Of a stretch of DNA of 64,000 nucleotides, positions 1 to 11,200 are shown piece after piece (the stretch's first letter is position 1; every line of letters starts with the position of its first letter). The notes beneath the pieces are model-generated. The model searched no databases. It saw nothing but the letters and a program-made list of their open reading frames with translations, and had not been told where the DNA came from. The stretch covers positions 558,001 to 622,000 of the forward strand of contig JAQYUZ010000003.1 of the NCBI GenBank assembly GCA_033819885.1, in the 5' to 3' direction. This DNA is from Microbotryomycetes sp. JL201 (Eukaryota; Basidiomycota; Microbotryomycetes). A program made the translations under genes and the position numbers.

Positions 1-394
1 TCGACGTCGAGCAAAGACAACATGACGTCGTCGACTACTGGTCGATAACATTGGCTCGCGCTTGGCGAACTTTTCAGCGTCTTTGAACGCTGGAAGAGCG
101 GGCCTGCGTTCGCCGAGCGTACAGGGGAATACATACATCTTATCATATGATTTTTGAATGACGGTCGGCACGTCGGCACAAGCCATAGGTGCATCGTCTT
201 TCTTTTTGTATCACTTTTTCCGTCGTGTCTCGCTTGCAATTCATGCTGGAAGGCCACGCGGCCTCAGTTTTTCTTTGCAGCCAGTTTGGGATGAAAGGAT
301 GAGCGTCGAATGGTTACAACAAGCAAGCAAAGGGTGACACAGAAACGACAGAAAAATTGGCGGTCCACAACCGAAAGAAAATAATCAATCGTCG
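1..394. other. gene-free left edge
   Basis: No reading frame here resembles a protein, and no tRNA or repeat is visible. It is downstream sequence of the GATA gene that ends at 395, probably its 3' UTR plus the flank of a gene outside the window. Confidence 0.5.
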
Positions 395-2807
395 TCATCT
401 CTCGAGCGAGATTTTACTCAGAGTCTCGGATGATGGTTCTGCGTCGGCCGACGTGGAGACTTTTTTACGCGTCGGAAGAGGTACAGCTGGCATGTTTGGC
501 ATGCCGGCTAGCAGTTCTTCGAGATCTTGTTCTGTTTGTCGTTTCGTCGGTAGCGCTGTGGTGTTTGTGGAAGAGACAGCGGTCGCAGTCACTGCCGATT
601 GTTGTGGAATTTGGGCATGGTGCCTAGCCGACGTTGTGGAATGGGAAGCGGAAGTGATGGCTTGCTGTACGACGTTGGCGAGCTTGTCGCCGTGGGCTAG
701 GTACTGCTCCGTCCTCGTCATGAGCTCACGCATCGAAGATAATTCAGCTTGCAAGCCATCGTGGAACGTGACCAGGTCCCGTAGCGTTAGCTGAGTCAAG
801 GGCGTGTCGAGGTTGACGTGGTGCAGATGAGCCAAAGCACTCGAGGCGTGTCTGACTGCATGCGGAGCCACGTGGTGGTGATGGTGGTGGTGCAGTGGGT
901 GATTGTGAGAGTGACTGTGTGAATGTGTGTGCGAGTGGGATGCAGCAATTGCGGCAGACGTCGAGACTTGAGGCGCAGGCGGCGGCTCGGTAGCCGCAGT
1001 CCGTGCAGTAGGTGCCAGCTGACTAGCCACGGCAGCAAGCTCAGGAAGAGTCATGCCTTGTGGACTGCGTCGTACAAACTGCGGAGCGTGGGCGTTCGCT
1101 GGACCAGGTGGTTCGTTTGTCGTTGACGTTGCCGGAGCTGTGGCCTTCTTGGTCGTCTTGCGGCGTTTGGGTTGTGGATTCTGACTTGCAGCGCTTTCCT
1201 CGCCAGAAAGCTGCACGTCTGAAGGTCGGCTGCCTAATGTGCCGGCTGCATCGTCGGCCGAAGGAGCCTGCGCAACGAGCCAAATTCGCGTGAGACATTG
1301 TGCGCATTCGTGAGATCACGCAGACGTACAATGACTGAATTTGGAACTGCAGCTGTTCGTTTCCTTCGCTTAATAGTGGGTTTCTTCAGGTTGACAGGAC
1401 GGTGAGCACCGTGCAGCTTGTAGTATAGCCCTGGACGTCATCTGTCAGATCACTCGTAATTTTGGCTCTCTGGTTCTTCTTTGCTCACCACATGCGTTAC
1501 ATGCAACACGACCTTCACCGTCGCGTCGCCAAAGGGGCGTTGTACCTGGCGCACACAAGTCAGGGTCTGTCTGTGCACAGTCAGCAAAAGGGTGAAAGAA
1601 AAGAGGAGCTCACGTGTGCCACAATTGACGCATTCCATGATGCCAACGTCTCCCGACGACGCGTCGTGATCTTCGTCATTCTCCGTCTTGACCGCCTCGC
1701 CTTTCGCACTCGAGTGGAGTATGCGATTGTTGAGCGCTGGACATCCCTGACAGCACGGTCTTCCGCCTTGACCGTTGCACTCGCCGTCGCCAGGGCATGT
1801 ACCTTCCTTCGCGCGGTCGATGGATGGCAACGGCGGTGGCGGTGGCGATTGCTTCTGTTGCTGCTGCGATTCCGTGACTGATGCAGCTTCGGCTAGAGCA
1901 GCGATGCTGCGCAAGTTGGTATCTGCCAGTGCGATGCCAGGTTCACCGGTGCTTCCTCGATGGTCTTTGAGAGGTTTGTGCGCTGACGGCGCAGTGATGC
2001 GTCGACCGTCGTGAATGACCGTCTCCCCCTGCCTGTGTGGCGTGTTTGGCTGTGAGCCGGCGTCTGTGTTGCGAGCAGCCTGTCGAGCTTTGGCGGCGAG
2101 ACCTTGACGGGGAGTGGCCACAGTCAGTTTCCTCTGCGTCATCAAGGCTAGCGTGGCTCGAGCGAAAGAGGGTTCAGCTTACCGCAAGCGTTACAAATGT
2201 GTTCGCCTTCGGGATTTCTGCGCCATAAAGGCGTAGAGGTCGTGCCGCAAGCAGAACAAACTGGCGAAGGCTTGTCCTTTGCGTGCGAGCGAGCCGAGGT
2301 TGGACTTTGGCTGCGCGAGTTTGAATGAGGAACGATCCAAGGCAGATGAGTGGTCGTAGACGCGGGGCTGGCTAGGTGCGCCTGTTGTGTCTTGGGAGAA
2401 TGAAACGCCGGCTGTGCGTGACTTGGTGAGCCAGCCCTTTCAGGGTAAGACGGTGCGGCCAAGTGACGGTCGCGAGGTGCCGCACTACTGGCATGCTGAT
2501 TTCTAGCGTGATCGTCTACTGCCGCGGGCCTGTGCGGTGCGGGGCCGAGCGTGGGTGCAGTGCGATCGCCCTCGGTGCCGCCGACTTCAGGCCAGCCGAG
2601 GCTTGCCAGCTTGGCCGGAGCCGAGGCACTGACGGACGCTGTAGATTGCGATGTCAAGGCCGAGATCGGTGGCAGCGTGATGCCGTGTTGGCCAACGAGC
2701 GGTGAGCGCGCGCGCGGTGAGCTCGCCCGGCCGGCAGCGGGCGCCGGCTGCTCGTCCTCAGATGGACGGCTCGCGAGGCCGAGCATGTTCCGGATAGACA
2801 TGCTCAT
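395..2807 (-). CDS. Iron-responsive GATA repressor (Urbs1/SREA/Fep1 family)
   Basis: Nuclear GATA-type factor; characterised relatives repress siderophore and iron-uptake genes when iron is plentiful. Five exons (2807-2183, 2102-1614, 1545-1489, 1430-1330, 1267-395) give 714 aa. Finger 1 is at about residues 184-209 (CSACG, PLWRRNPEG, CNACG). Finger 2 is at about 366-391 (CVNCGT, PLWRRDGEG, CNACG) and runs into GLYYKLHGAHRPVNLKK and a basic patch. Between them, at about 311-329, lies the cysteine cluster CPGDGEC...CCQGCP. That cluster separates iron regulators from nitrogen GATA factors. It has five cysteines here (a CC doublet) where the family usually has four. Introns interrupt both fingers at the same CNACG glycine, in phase 1. 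The C-terminal third is low complexity, with a histidine tract (about 535-556) and a possible coiled coil (DLVTFHDGLQAELSSMRELM). The start is the first in-frame ATG. Family assignment is firm; iron control in this organism is inferred. Confidence 0.93.
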
Positions 2808-3146
2808 CCGCGATCGCCTGTCTCGCTTGTCGTCTACCGGCGCGGGGCAGAGCAAAGTCGTGCTGAGTGAGTGACGCGCGCGGTTTTTGAATAACTGATG
2901 CGCCAATCAGCTCACAGCCAATGCACCGACCAGCGTGATCGCGCTGATCTTACATCTCATGTCACTCGAATACAGTACAACATGCCATTCTCTGTCTCTG
3001 ATCACGTCGCACCAGCTCGCCGCGGGAGTTCTGGCGCTGGCCTAATTTTATCCGCCGCGCAAGGGTAATCAGTGTGTTGCCCGAGAGCTCTCCATGGACA
3101 CGACCATCGTCGGCTATGTGCAAAAACGGGACAGGGAAAAGTGCAT
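2808..3146. other. spacer between GATA gene start and next gene's stop
   Basis: About 340 bp holding the promoter side of the GATA gene and the 3' end of the thioesterase gene, which is on the same strand. No additional gene, repeat or RNA is evident. It is a tandem arrangement, so promoter elements of the GATA gene should lie here. Confidence 0.5.
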
Positions 3147-3905
3147 TCACATTTTGGCCTGTTCGAGCACTCTGGCGATCATCTCGCTCAAAGTGTCAAG
3201 CTCGGGTTGACAGATCCAATGGCCCATCGGCAGCAGGTCGACTTTGACGTCAGCCCCGCGGTCCTGTAAGCCGTTGACGTCTTGCTCTACTTTCACCGGC
3301 TTGTAGTATCGGTCCTGCGAGCCCCAGCAGATGCTGATGCGAGTAGAGATCACACGTCCCGAGTCGCCAAAATCCCGAGGTGCACCGATGATGCTCCCGC
3401 TCAGCGCAAAGATGTGTCCAAGTTCCACTTCTGGGTGCTCCAAAGCGTAACAAAGTGATACTGTCGCGCCTTGGCTGAACCCGGCCAGGACGACACAGGA
3501 CGGTGGCACCGGCAGTCCATGGATCGTCTTGTGCACTTCAGCGATCGCCGAAGAGATGAAAGGCTCTTGAGCTTTCCTCGGAATGTTCCAATGCTCGCTG
3601 AACCTGTATGTAAGCATCGGTCAACGGCCGTCCGCTTGGGGTGACCCTTCGGAAGACTAGCGCGCTTTGGGCGCGGCTCTCTTGTCCACGTACCACGCCT
3701 CATCTTGTGCTCTCATGAACACTGCAGCAACTTGTCCTGTCCCATTGTCTGCCTTTTCAAAGGTCGCCTCGAACGCGGGCAAGTCCTGCTCCGGCGTGCT
3801 GCCTCTGCCATGTAGGAATACGACTACGACCTTTGCCGAGGTAGTGTCACCCCAAATGAGATGCTTTTGGCCTTCGTGCGGGCCGGGCGAGGCAGAGCGC
3901 GACAT
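3147..3905 (-). CDS. Acyl-protein thioesterase / phospholipase-carboxylesterase family hydrolase
   Basis: Alpha/beta hydrolase of the acyl-protein thioesterase group; relatives remove palmitate from proteins or act on lysophospholipids. Two exons (3905-3694, 3603-3147) joined across a 90-nt intron give 222 aa, a usual length. Motifs: oxyanion-hole strand VVVVFLHGRGS near the N-terminus, nucleophile elbow GFSQG, acidic residue in CWGSQDRYYK, and catalytic His in LPMGHWICQPEL. The splice restores AWFSEHWNIPRKAQ, where family members have a conserved tryptophan-rich turn. There is no signal peptide, so it is probably cytosolic. The substrate cannot be read from sequence; the His context differs from classical APT1 (HSS), so a carboxylesterase-like role is possible. 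Confidence 0.85.
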
Positions 3906-4268
3906 TGCGTGGCAGAGGCCCAAGCGAAAAGACGTACCAGTGGGGCACCGCTACGATTTCAACTCTTAGCATTCCAGTACGCCGGAACACAGGCTACACA
4001 TCCTTGAATGATAATCGCTACTGTTTCGAGCGTCACGGCGTCTTTGTCGCTTTGCACTTACAGAATCACGAAACGAGCTGAGGCCTCCTTTTCCACATCG
4101 CACGGACCTCTTTCGCTGTCCTCGTTACGCAGGCACTTGTCTGTGCACAAACGCTCTTGAAACTATTAGCTTGGTTCAGACCCGAGCTTGCTTCTCGTGA
4201 CGATTGTAGCCTCTTCTTTCCTCGCTTGTATAAAAGCCTTGCTGGCGCCCCTTGCCGCTGCATCTGCA
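3906..4268. promoter_or_regulatory. divergent intergenic region between the thioesterase and BRCT genes
   Basis: About 360 bp between two divergent start codons (3905 on the minus strand, 4269 on the plus strand). It must contain both promoters. I see no TATA box or binding site I could defend and no further gene. Confidence 0.45.
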
Positions 4269-5630
4269 ATGGAAGGCAACAAAGGCGAACTCGAAGCGAT
4301 GACGGTCCCGAAGGCGGATACCGGCGCGGACAGGCGTGACAACAACAAACAGCACAACAAGCAGCTGTTTCAGGGCATCGTGTTCTACGTCGAAGGCTCT
4401 TTCCAGGGCCACACCAACTCTCGCGTAAGTGGCACTGAACGAGTCGTGGGTCGCGCCGTCATTGCTTCGGCGCTGATCCAATTAGTCTGCTGGGGCCCCG
4501 TGCGCGTGCAAGCTGACCTCGAGATGTCGCGGATCGGACAGGTCAAGAAGCTGATTACAGACCACGGCGGCAAGGTCACGCCCAGAATCGACAAAGACAT
4601 GCCAGACCATATCATCGTTTCCGGACATCTGTGGTGAGTGCTTTGCCAGTCATTCAGCGCGCGCTGCGCCTGGGACGCCACCTTGATTTACTCGCGGGTG
4701 CTTTTGTCTGTTGGACTAGGCATCGCGAGTCGACGCGTGCCGGTTCCATGTTGATCGCCAATATCAAAGAGGCGAACAAACAAACGCGCATGAGCAATCG
4801 CGAACCGGGCGCCGAGGACCATTCGTCGGACAATGAGGAGCGTACTTGGATCCTTTCGCTCGACTGGGTCTTGGAGAGTATCGCGAAAGGCGCCCTCGAG
4901 CCCGAAGTCGACTATGATTTTGAGAGGGTCGAGAAGGCTCGCAAGGTGGCTGTCAAGAAGCGTTCGAAGATTGTTCCAGAGGCAGAAAAGGGAACGGCTC
5001 CTACTATCAAGAGCATGTCTACGCGCGAGGTAAAAGGGCAGCCTCCTCGCTACCAGAAGCAGGGGAAACTATCGTTCGCTGGTACATCAAAGACGGCGGA
5101 GCACACCACAAACCCAACGCCCGAGCAAAAGAATCCAGGAGGTGGTTTGACGTCGTTCTGGCTCGACGACGATGCGATAGAAGCTGACTGGTGGCATGTT
5201 GTGCAGACACGGAACATTCGATCAAGACTGAACAAGGAGAGCAGAACGACGAAGGAGTCACGGCTGCCAGTGTTGATAAGGGCGCCTCGACAATTGCAGC
5301 CAAAGTGGAGCCCGCGCCAGAGATCGAACAGGTGGCAGTGTCGTTGGATCCCAGGCAGGGTGAGTTTCGATTTGGACTGGTTTGGCTAGGCTTGAACTGT
5401 CTAGGAGAACGCTGAGGCCGTCAGCCGTCTTGGTTCTAGCACTCGACGAAGAATTCTTTGACCAACTCGACAAGCAGATCAAGGACAGCATTCGGCAGCG
5501 CCAGCAGCTCAAGCAAGAATTGCAGGCAGTGACTAGAGACACGAGCCGCGCAGATGCAGAGTTGTCGGAGATTGTGCTTGATTCCGAGGTTGATGAGCTT
5601 GATTTGACAGAGGATGTCTTGATGAAGTGA
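4269..5630 (+). CDS. BRCT-domain protein
   Basis: Five exons (4269-4424, 4524-4633, 4720-5141, 5207-5359, 5440-5630) give 343 aa. One BRCT domain occupies roughly residues 20-140: LFQGIVFYVEG, then IGQVKKLITDHGGKV, DHIIVSGHLW, and the tryptophan helix RTWILSLDWVLESI. BRCT folds bind phosphopeptides or DNA ends in repair and checkpoint proteins. Behind it come a basic then acidic low-complexity region and a C-terminal helix (FFDQLDKQIKDSIRQRQQL) likely to be a coiled coil. The intron 5142-5206 has a weak donor (GTGGTT or GTTTGA) but is required to keep phase with the last intron. The protein is too short for REV1 or DNA ligase IV, and I cannot name an orthologue. DNA-repair involvement is only a family-level inference. 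Confidence 0.75.
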
Positions 5631-5948
5631 CTTGAGCCAGCGGAAGCATCCTCAACGGGGTCTTGAGTAGAATATTGTACAGCCGTCTGTGCCCTAGGTG
5701 TTCTCTTTGCTTTGCTTTGCTGAAACGGTCGAGTCAACTGGACGCGGCAGCCGACGAAAACAACGATCGTATCGGAAAAAAGCTGGACGCATGTTGAGTG
5801 TTATCTTGGACTATGAGATACAAGACTGAGGTGCATGCGAGTGCTCAAGACGAGGGTGTGGAGACCCCGCGCGGGCGGTCGCTGTCGGCGCTGGGCGGGC
5901 GAGCCTGGCTGTTTTGACTCCCCCATCACCCCGGCCCCCGTTTCGAAT
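5631..5948. other. spacer before MCT1
   Basis: About 318 bp between two genes on the plus strand. It holds the BRCT gene's 3' end and the MCT1 promoter. An open frame runs into MCT1 from upstream, but its first in-frame ATG at 5835 precedes a less mitochondrial-like leader than the ATG at 5949. No other feature seen. Confidence 0.4.
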
Positions 5949-8053
5949 ATGCTACGGCAGGCGTCTTCGTCGACGGCAAAGTGGATGCCATGCATGTGCT
6001 CGAGCGGCAGCAGTGGTGCAGGCCGGGCTCGGTACGCGACCGCGGCCGCCGCCCCGGCGGTGACGGCAGCCTCGGCGGCGCCATCGCCTGCAGCGGCGTC
6101 ACTTGCGCATTCAACGACTGCTGTGGACCATCATGTGACATGGAGCGACCCTGCATACTTGGCGCGGTACCGTGACCCGCAGGCACACGACCGGACGACG
6201 ATCCGACCGAGACCGGCAACGACGGCGACGGCGACGGCGACGGCACCACCGTACGCCTCGGCGACCACACCGTCACCGACTGCACATCAAACGAGGTCGA
6301 CAGCGACGGCGGCACAGCCGAGGCGTGCAGCAGCGTCCGCGCAGTTTGAGCAGCCGTCGGGCGTCACCGGCACCGACTCGCCGCGCCGGAGACGACTCGA
6401 GATGGAGCGGCTCTGGTCAGGTGAGCACTACGGGCGAGTGTCGTGCTCGTGCCGGCCCATCATCAGGCCAGCACTACCCCGGACACACCGCCTCACTCTT
6501 GCGTGTGACTGCCGCTGACGTCTGATTCCGGATGGCTCCCACTTGACCCGTCGCACACGGCACAGGCGGCGAGGCTTCACCTCCGATCCCACTCGAAAAC
6601 TACAAGGCAAAACCCTCACGGCAGAAACCGAAACATGCACTCTTGTTCCCCGGCAGCGGCTCGCAGTACGTGGGCATGGGCCTCTTTCTCCAAAACTACC
6701 CCGCCGCTCGCCAAGTGTGGCGCGAGGCAAACGACGCACTCGAAGGCTTCGAGGACTGGGCCAGGCAACTCAAACTCGAACAGCGAGACGGAGAACTTGG
6801 ACAGCTCGGCAAAATATTTAAAGACGAGACGAAACAGCGTCTGATGCAGGCCCCGCTGCAAGAAGTCGTCTTCAAAGGACCGCAGGCAAGTCGAACGTGC
6901 TGACAAGTACCGTCGCACTATCCATAATGACTCCACACCTTGTTTAGGAACGCCTCACAAGGTCGACAAACGCTCAACCGGCCATCCTCATCACATCAAT
7001 CGGCTTCCTCCGTACGCTCGAGGTCAGTCGAACTTGCCCACTGCGCCGAACGCCTCCTGATCATACGCATGCGCTCTTGCCACTCACAGCAAGATTTCCA
7101 CATTCCGGTCGCATCGACGGCCTCAGCCATCCTGGGTCACTCGTCGGGCGAATACAGCGCTGCAGTGGCGGCAGGCGCGCTCGACTTTGCAGATGCTGTC
7201 AGACTGATCGTGAGTTTGTGCTATGGCTTGCACGCTGGCGATGGTCGCCTGTTGACGCGCCGCGCGCTTTGCAGCGTCTGCACGGCCTTTTGACATCTTA
7301 CACGCTGTCGCTACCGACGATCGGCCTGTCGTACAAGCAAGACGCTCCTGACGCCATACGCGGCCAGATGTCGGCGCTCGTCATCAACCCAGGTCACACG
7401 CATGAAGAAGTGACAAAAATCATAAAGACGATTCGTGAAAGCCGAGCGTCGTTGGATCAGAGCGCAGGCACCGTCGAAGTCGCCAGCTTTAATTCATCGG
7501 CCCAACTGGTGCTCGCCGGCAGTCGAGAGGGCATCATGCGTGCGAGCGAGTACTTGAGGGACAATGGTATTGCGTCGCGTGCCGCAGACCTGCCCGTGTC
7601 GTGAGCTTCTCGTTGCGGCATTGAATCAAGACGACCGAGAGACTGACCAATTATTGCTTGAAAAGGGCCCCGTTCCATTGCTCGTTCATGAAGCCAGCCG
7701 CAGACGGCATGCGCGCGGCACTGCGCACAGTCAACGTCAAGGAGCCAGCCGTGCCCGTCGTCTCTTGCCTGGACGGCACCTTGATCAAATCGGCCGACGA
7801 CCTCATCACACAACTAGTCGCGCAAATCAGGTTGCCTGTCAGGTGGTCTCAATCACTGCACAACATTGAGCAGCAAGCCAATGTATCGAGGTTGATCTTT
7901 TTGGGACCGGGCAAGGCATTGGCAAACTTGGCCCGCAAGGACGAGTCGGTCAAGAGTGATGTGCTGAGTGTTGCGACAGAGGCAGATATGAAAATTTTCA
8001 AAGATGCTCAAATGAAGGAACAGCGAGAGTCGAGCGAGCTGTACAGGAGATGA
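5949..8053 (+). CDS. MCT1: Mitochondrial malonyl-CoA:ACP transacylase
   Basis: Transfers malonyl groups from CoA to acyl carrier protein in mitochondrial type II fatty-acid synthesis, which feeds lipoate production. Six exons (5949-6420, 6566-6885, 6948-7022, 7090-7209, 7275-7600, 7666-8053) give 566 aa. Motifs: FPGSGSQYVGMG at the start of the catalytic domain, LTRSTNAQPAIL, nucleophile elbow GHSSGEYSA, catalytic-His segment APFHCSFMKPA, and GPGKALANLARKD near the end. The leader MLRQASSSTAKWMP is a good mitochondrial presequence. Some 170 residues of Ala/Thr/Pro/Arg-rich sequence follow before the catalytic domain, which makes the protein much longer than yeast Mct1. The intron 6886-6947 starts with GC (CAG|GCAAGT); only this donor gives the conserved GPQ-ERLTRSTNAQ junction. 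An alternative upstream ATG exists at 5835. Confidence 0.93.
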
Positions 8054-8261
8054 TTTTTCGCTTTCGCTCGTTTCGAAAGAGTTGCGCTGGAGCTTTTGCG
8101 TCTGTGCTGTTTTGATTTCAATTGTTGTTCCTGACGTACCGATTCCGTATTATCACGCTGTACAATGCGGGTTGCTGTGTTTGTAGTGAACAAATTTCTT
8201 TGCATTCCATGGACACTGTTATGAAAGGACTCTGGTTCGCCTGCACTGCTAACCGAACCGT

Positions 8262-11200
8262 CTACAATGACGAAATCAGGTAACTCATGATGACATCTTG
8301 TTCCTCACAAGCGATCGTCAACAAGCACTGCTCAAACTTGCGAGCAAACGCCCAACCTTCCTTTTGACCCATTTCGTCGTGAGCGTCCGACGACATTTTC
8401 CACAAAGTCGAATCACGTTCTGCCACGACGGTCGCGTTTCGTTTGTTTCGAGACAAGAAACTCATCTCACCGGCGACCGTGCCTGCGACCATTGATTCAC
8501 TGACGGCGTGAGATCGATCTTTGAACAAGTACGTTGCTCGCAACATGCCAGACTCGATGACGTAAACACTGTCGGCTTCGTCTCCTGTGCTCCACAACGT
8601 CGCGCCTCGTTCGACGAGCACGCGCTTGAAATACGGTACCAATCTGAAGCAATAGTCTTCGTTCAAGTCGCCCATGAATGGCTTGAGCGACTGCAACAAA
8701 ATCGGTAGGGGCTGTTGAAAGTTTGTTTTGTGAGGAGTGTCGGAGCGTGACATTGTTTCGCGCGCGGCCGTGCGCAGGTGAGACGAGCGCGGCGAGTGCG
8801 CGAACGATACGATCTCTGAATCAAGCTCGTCCTTGGGCACATCTGAACGGTGGACGGGAAGGTAATTCGCACAACAGCTAAACTTGACCTGATACTTGCG
8901 ACTGACCGATATGAGACGTGAGCGCGGGCACGCTCGTCTGTGCAATCTTGGGCGCTTGAAAGTCTCGCGAATACAGCGATCGCAGGAAAGCGTTCTCGCA
9001 ATGCTAGAAATACGCGACTCGTGAGCAATCTGTGAGGCGGGCGCAGGGTTCAGGTCTGTCCCACCTCGAGCGCATCGTTCAGGTTCTCAAACACTTCGAC
9101 TTTGGACTCGCCATTGTCGGCCCACAAGTCCACGCTTCGCAGCGCAATACCGACGTTTGAATTTGCAGGACAGCCACACAAGACCAGAACGGCTTGCTTG
9201 TCCTCGAGAAGTCTCTGGATTCGAACGAATGCTTCTGCGGCGCTGAAGTCGACCCCTGTTGTTTCGCTCACAGTCAATTCCGCAAATGTCAACCAAGCCC
9301 GAGTCGCAACTCACCGCTTGCCATTGAAAAGTCGAGAACGAGGAAACGGATTGGGTTTTGGGACCAACTGGCAGCTTCGAGGATCTTGCGAATGGTGCCT
9401 TCAACGGCCGAGATTGTGCCAAAGAACAAGAAGCCTTGCAATTTCATGATACGAGTCTGTCGTCCAACTTCTTGCAGGAACGCGCTCTGTTTCGGATGCC
9501 GTCGGACGGTCGAACGAGCGACCGAGCCGCTGAGAACAGACCGGATGGCTCGTCTCTGGGACGAAATGACGACGAAAGAGACACAGGCAAGTATGATGCC
9601 GACTCCAATCCCGACGACAAAGTCCCATGCCGTCATGACGAGAACGATAGCCCAGATCGTAATGTATTCGAACCGTGCAACGCGACCGTACGTGTCCCAC
9701 ACGGCCTGCTTGACTGCGTCAGCAAGACCGAAAGCGTGGTTGCAGGGCCATACACTGACCTCTTTCACCAGATCGATGGCCAAGATATAGATGAGAGCAC
9801 CAACAACACAGACGGGCAGGTAACTAATGATGCCGGGACCTGCAACGAGTACGCCAAAGTTGGCGGCCGCAAGCAGAAAGCCAGACACGCGTGTCGTGCC
9901 ACCGACGCGGTAAAACAAGACAGAGTTGACGTAGCATAGGTAGTTGGGCACAGATCCAATCATGCCGGCGGCTACATTACTGACGCCGTGGGCAACGAGC
10001 TCCCGATTAGTGTTGACGTTGTCCTCACCGACAGAGATGGCAAGAGCGGGCACATTGATTGGCACGTGCAGGAGACCGAAAAAGACGAGAGCAAGCTGCG
10101 TAGGGATCGTGTCGAGAAGAGCCGACCAGCTCGTTTTGCCAAAGTCTGCCCGACAGGGATGAGCGCGTCAGAGACTAGAACTGATCATGGACAGACAGGC
10201 ATACCGAATAAAGTCCAAAATTCGTACCACCTGTTGTCGACGCCGTTCACTTCGAAAACCCAACCATTCTCTCGCAGGGTCTCGATGTTGATGCGAGCAG
10301 CGGCAGCAACTGCGTAAAAAACGACCGGAATAGCAATGAAGAACCCCGGAAAAACGAGGGGGTGGTGGTATCGTGTTGTGATGACGCGCAACGAAATGGC
10401 TAATGCAAGCGGAATTGTCTGCGGAGGATGAATGTGAGCGAGGGCTCAGGCCGGGCAACGCTCCTCATACCCAAAGGGGCAACACGCTCGGCGTAAAGTA
10501 ATGCTTAATCAGCTCGAGTGAGACACCAACGTCTTCTTCGAGTCTTGCGGAGACTTGCAAGCTGAAGAAGAAAGTCAAAGAGCGGATCTCGTTCGAGGCC
10601 TCAGCACTTACCCCGTGACGAAGAGGAACGCGCCGACGCCACCAATACAGCCGACGAGGATGTGTCGCGGGAAGAACTCGCACAGACTACCGAGCTTCAA
10701 CACGCCGAGCAATCCGAACGCAATTCCGGTGAGGATCGAAGACATCGCAAACGCGACCATTGTCGTAGCGACCACAGCCTGATCGTCCGACAGCCTTCCG
10801 ACAATGATGCCGGCAATCGAATGGAAGAATGGCTAGCAAAGGGTTCGGGTCAGCCCGACAGGGTTGCAAAGCTCTTGCAGGAAACATACCACAACTTCAA
10901 TCATCATAGAGCCGTTCCCGCCTTTAAAGATCGAGCCTCCGCCTGTATAGACGATCTGACTGACGACACAGGTGACGAAAAACATTGACACGCCGATGCC
11001 GCCGAAGTCGGCAAAAACTGGCAAGTTTGTCGGAAAAGAAATCAGGCCGTAGCTGACGCCGTCGAGCACGTTCATGAGAACGCCGAGAATGACGGCCGGA
11101 ATAGAGTCGAAGCTCGTCTTCGCAACACCCAAAACATCGACGCCCTTGGCTTGCTGGCGGGTTCGTTCCCAAAGATTGCCGGCGTGCTTGCCGAGATCTG

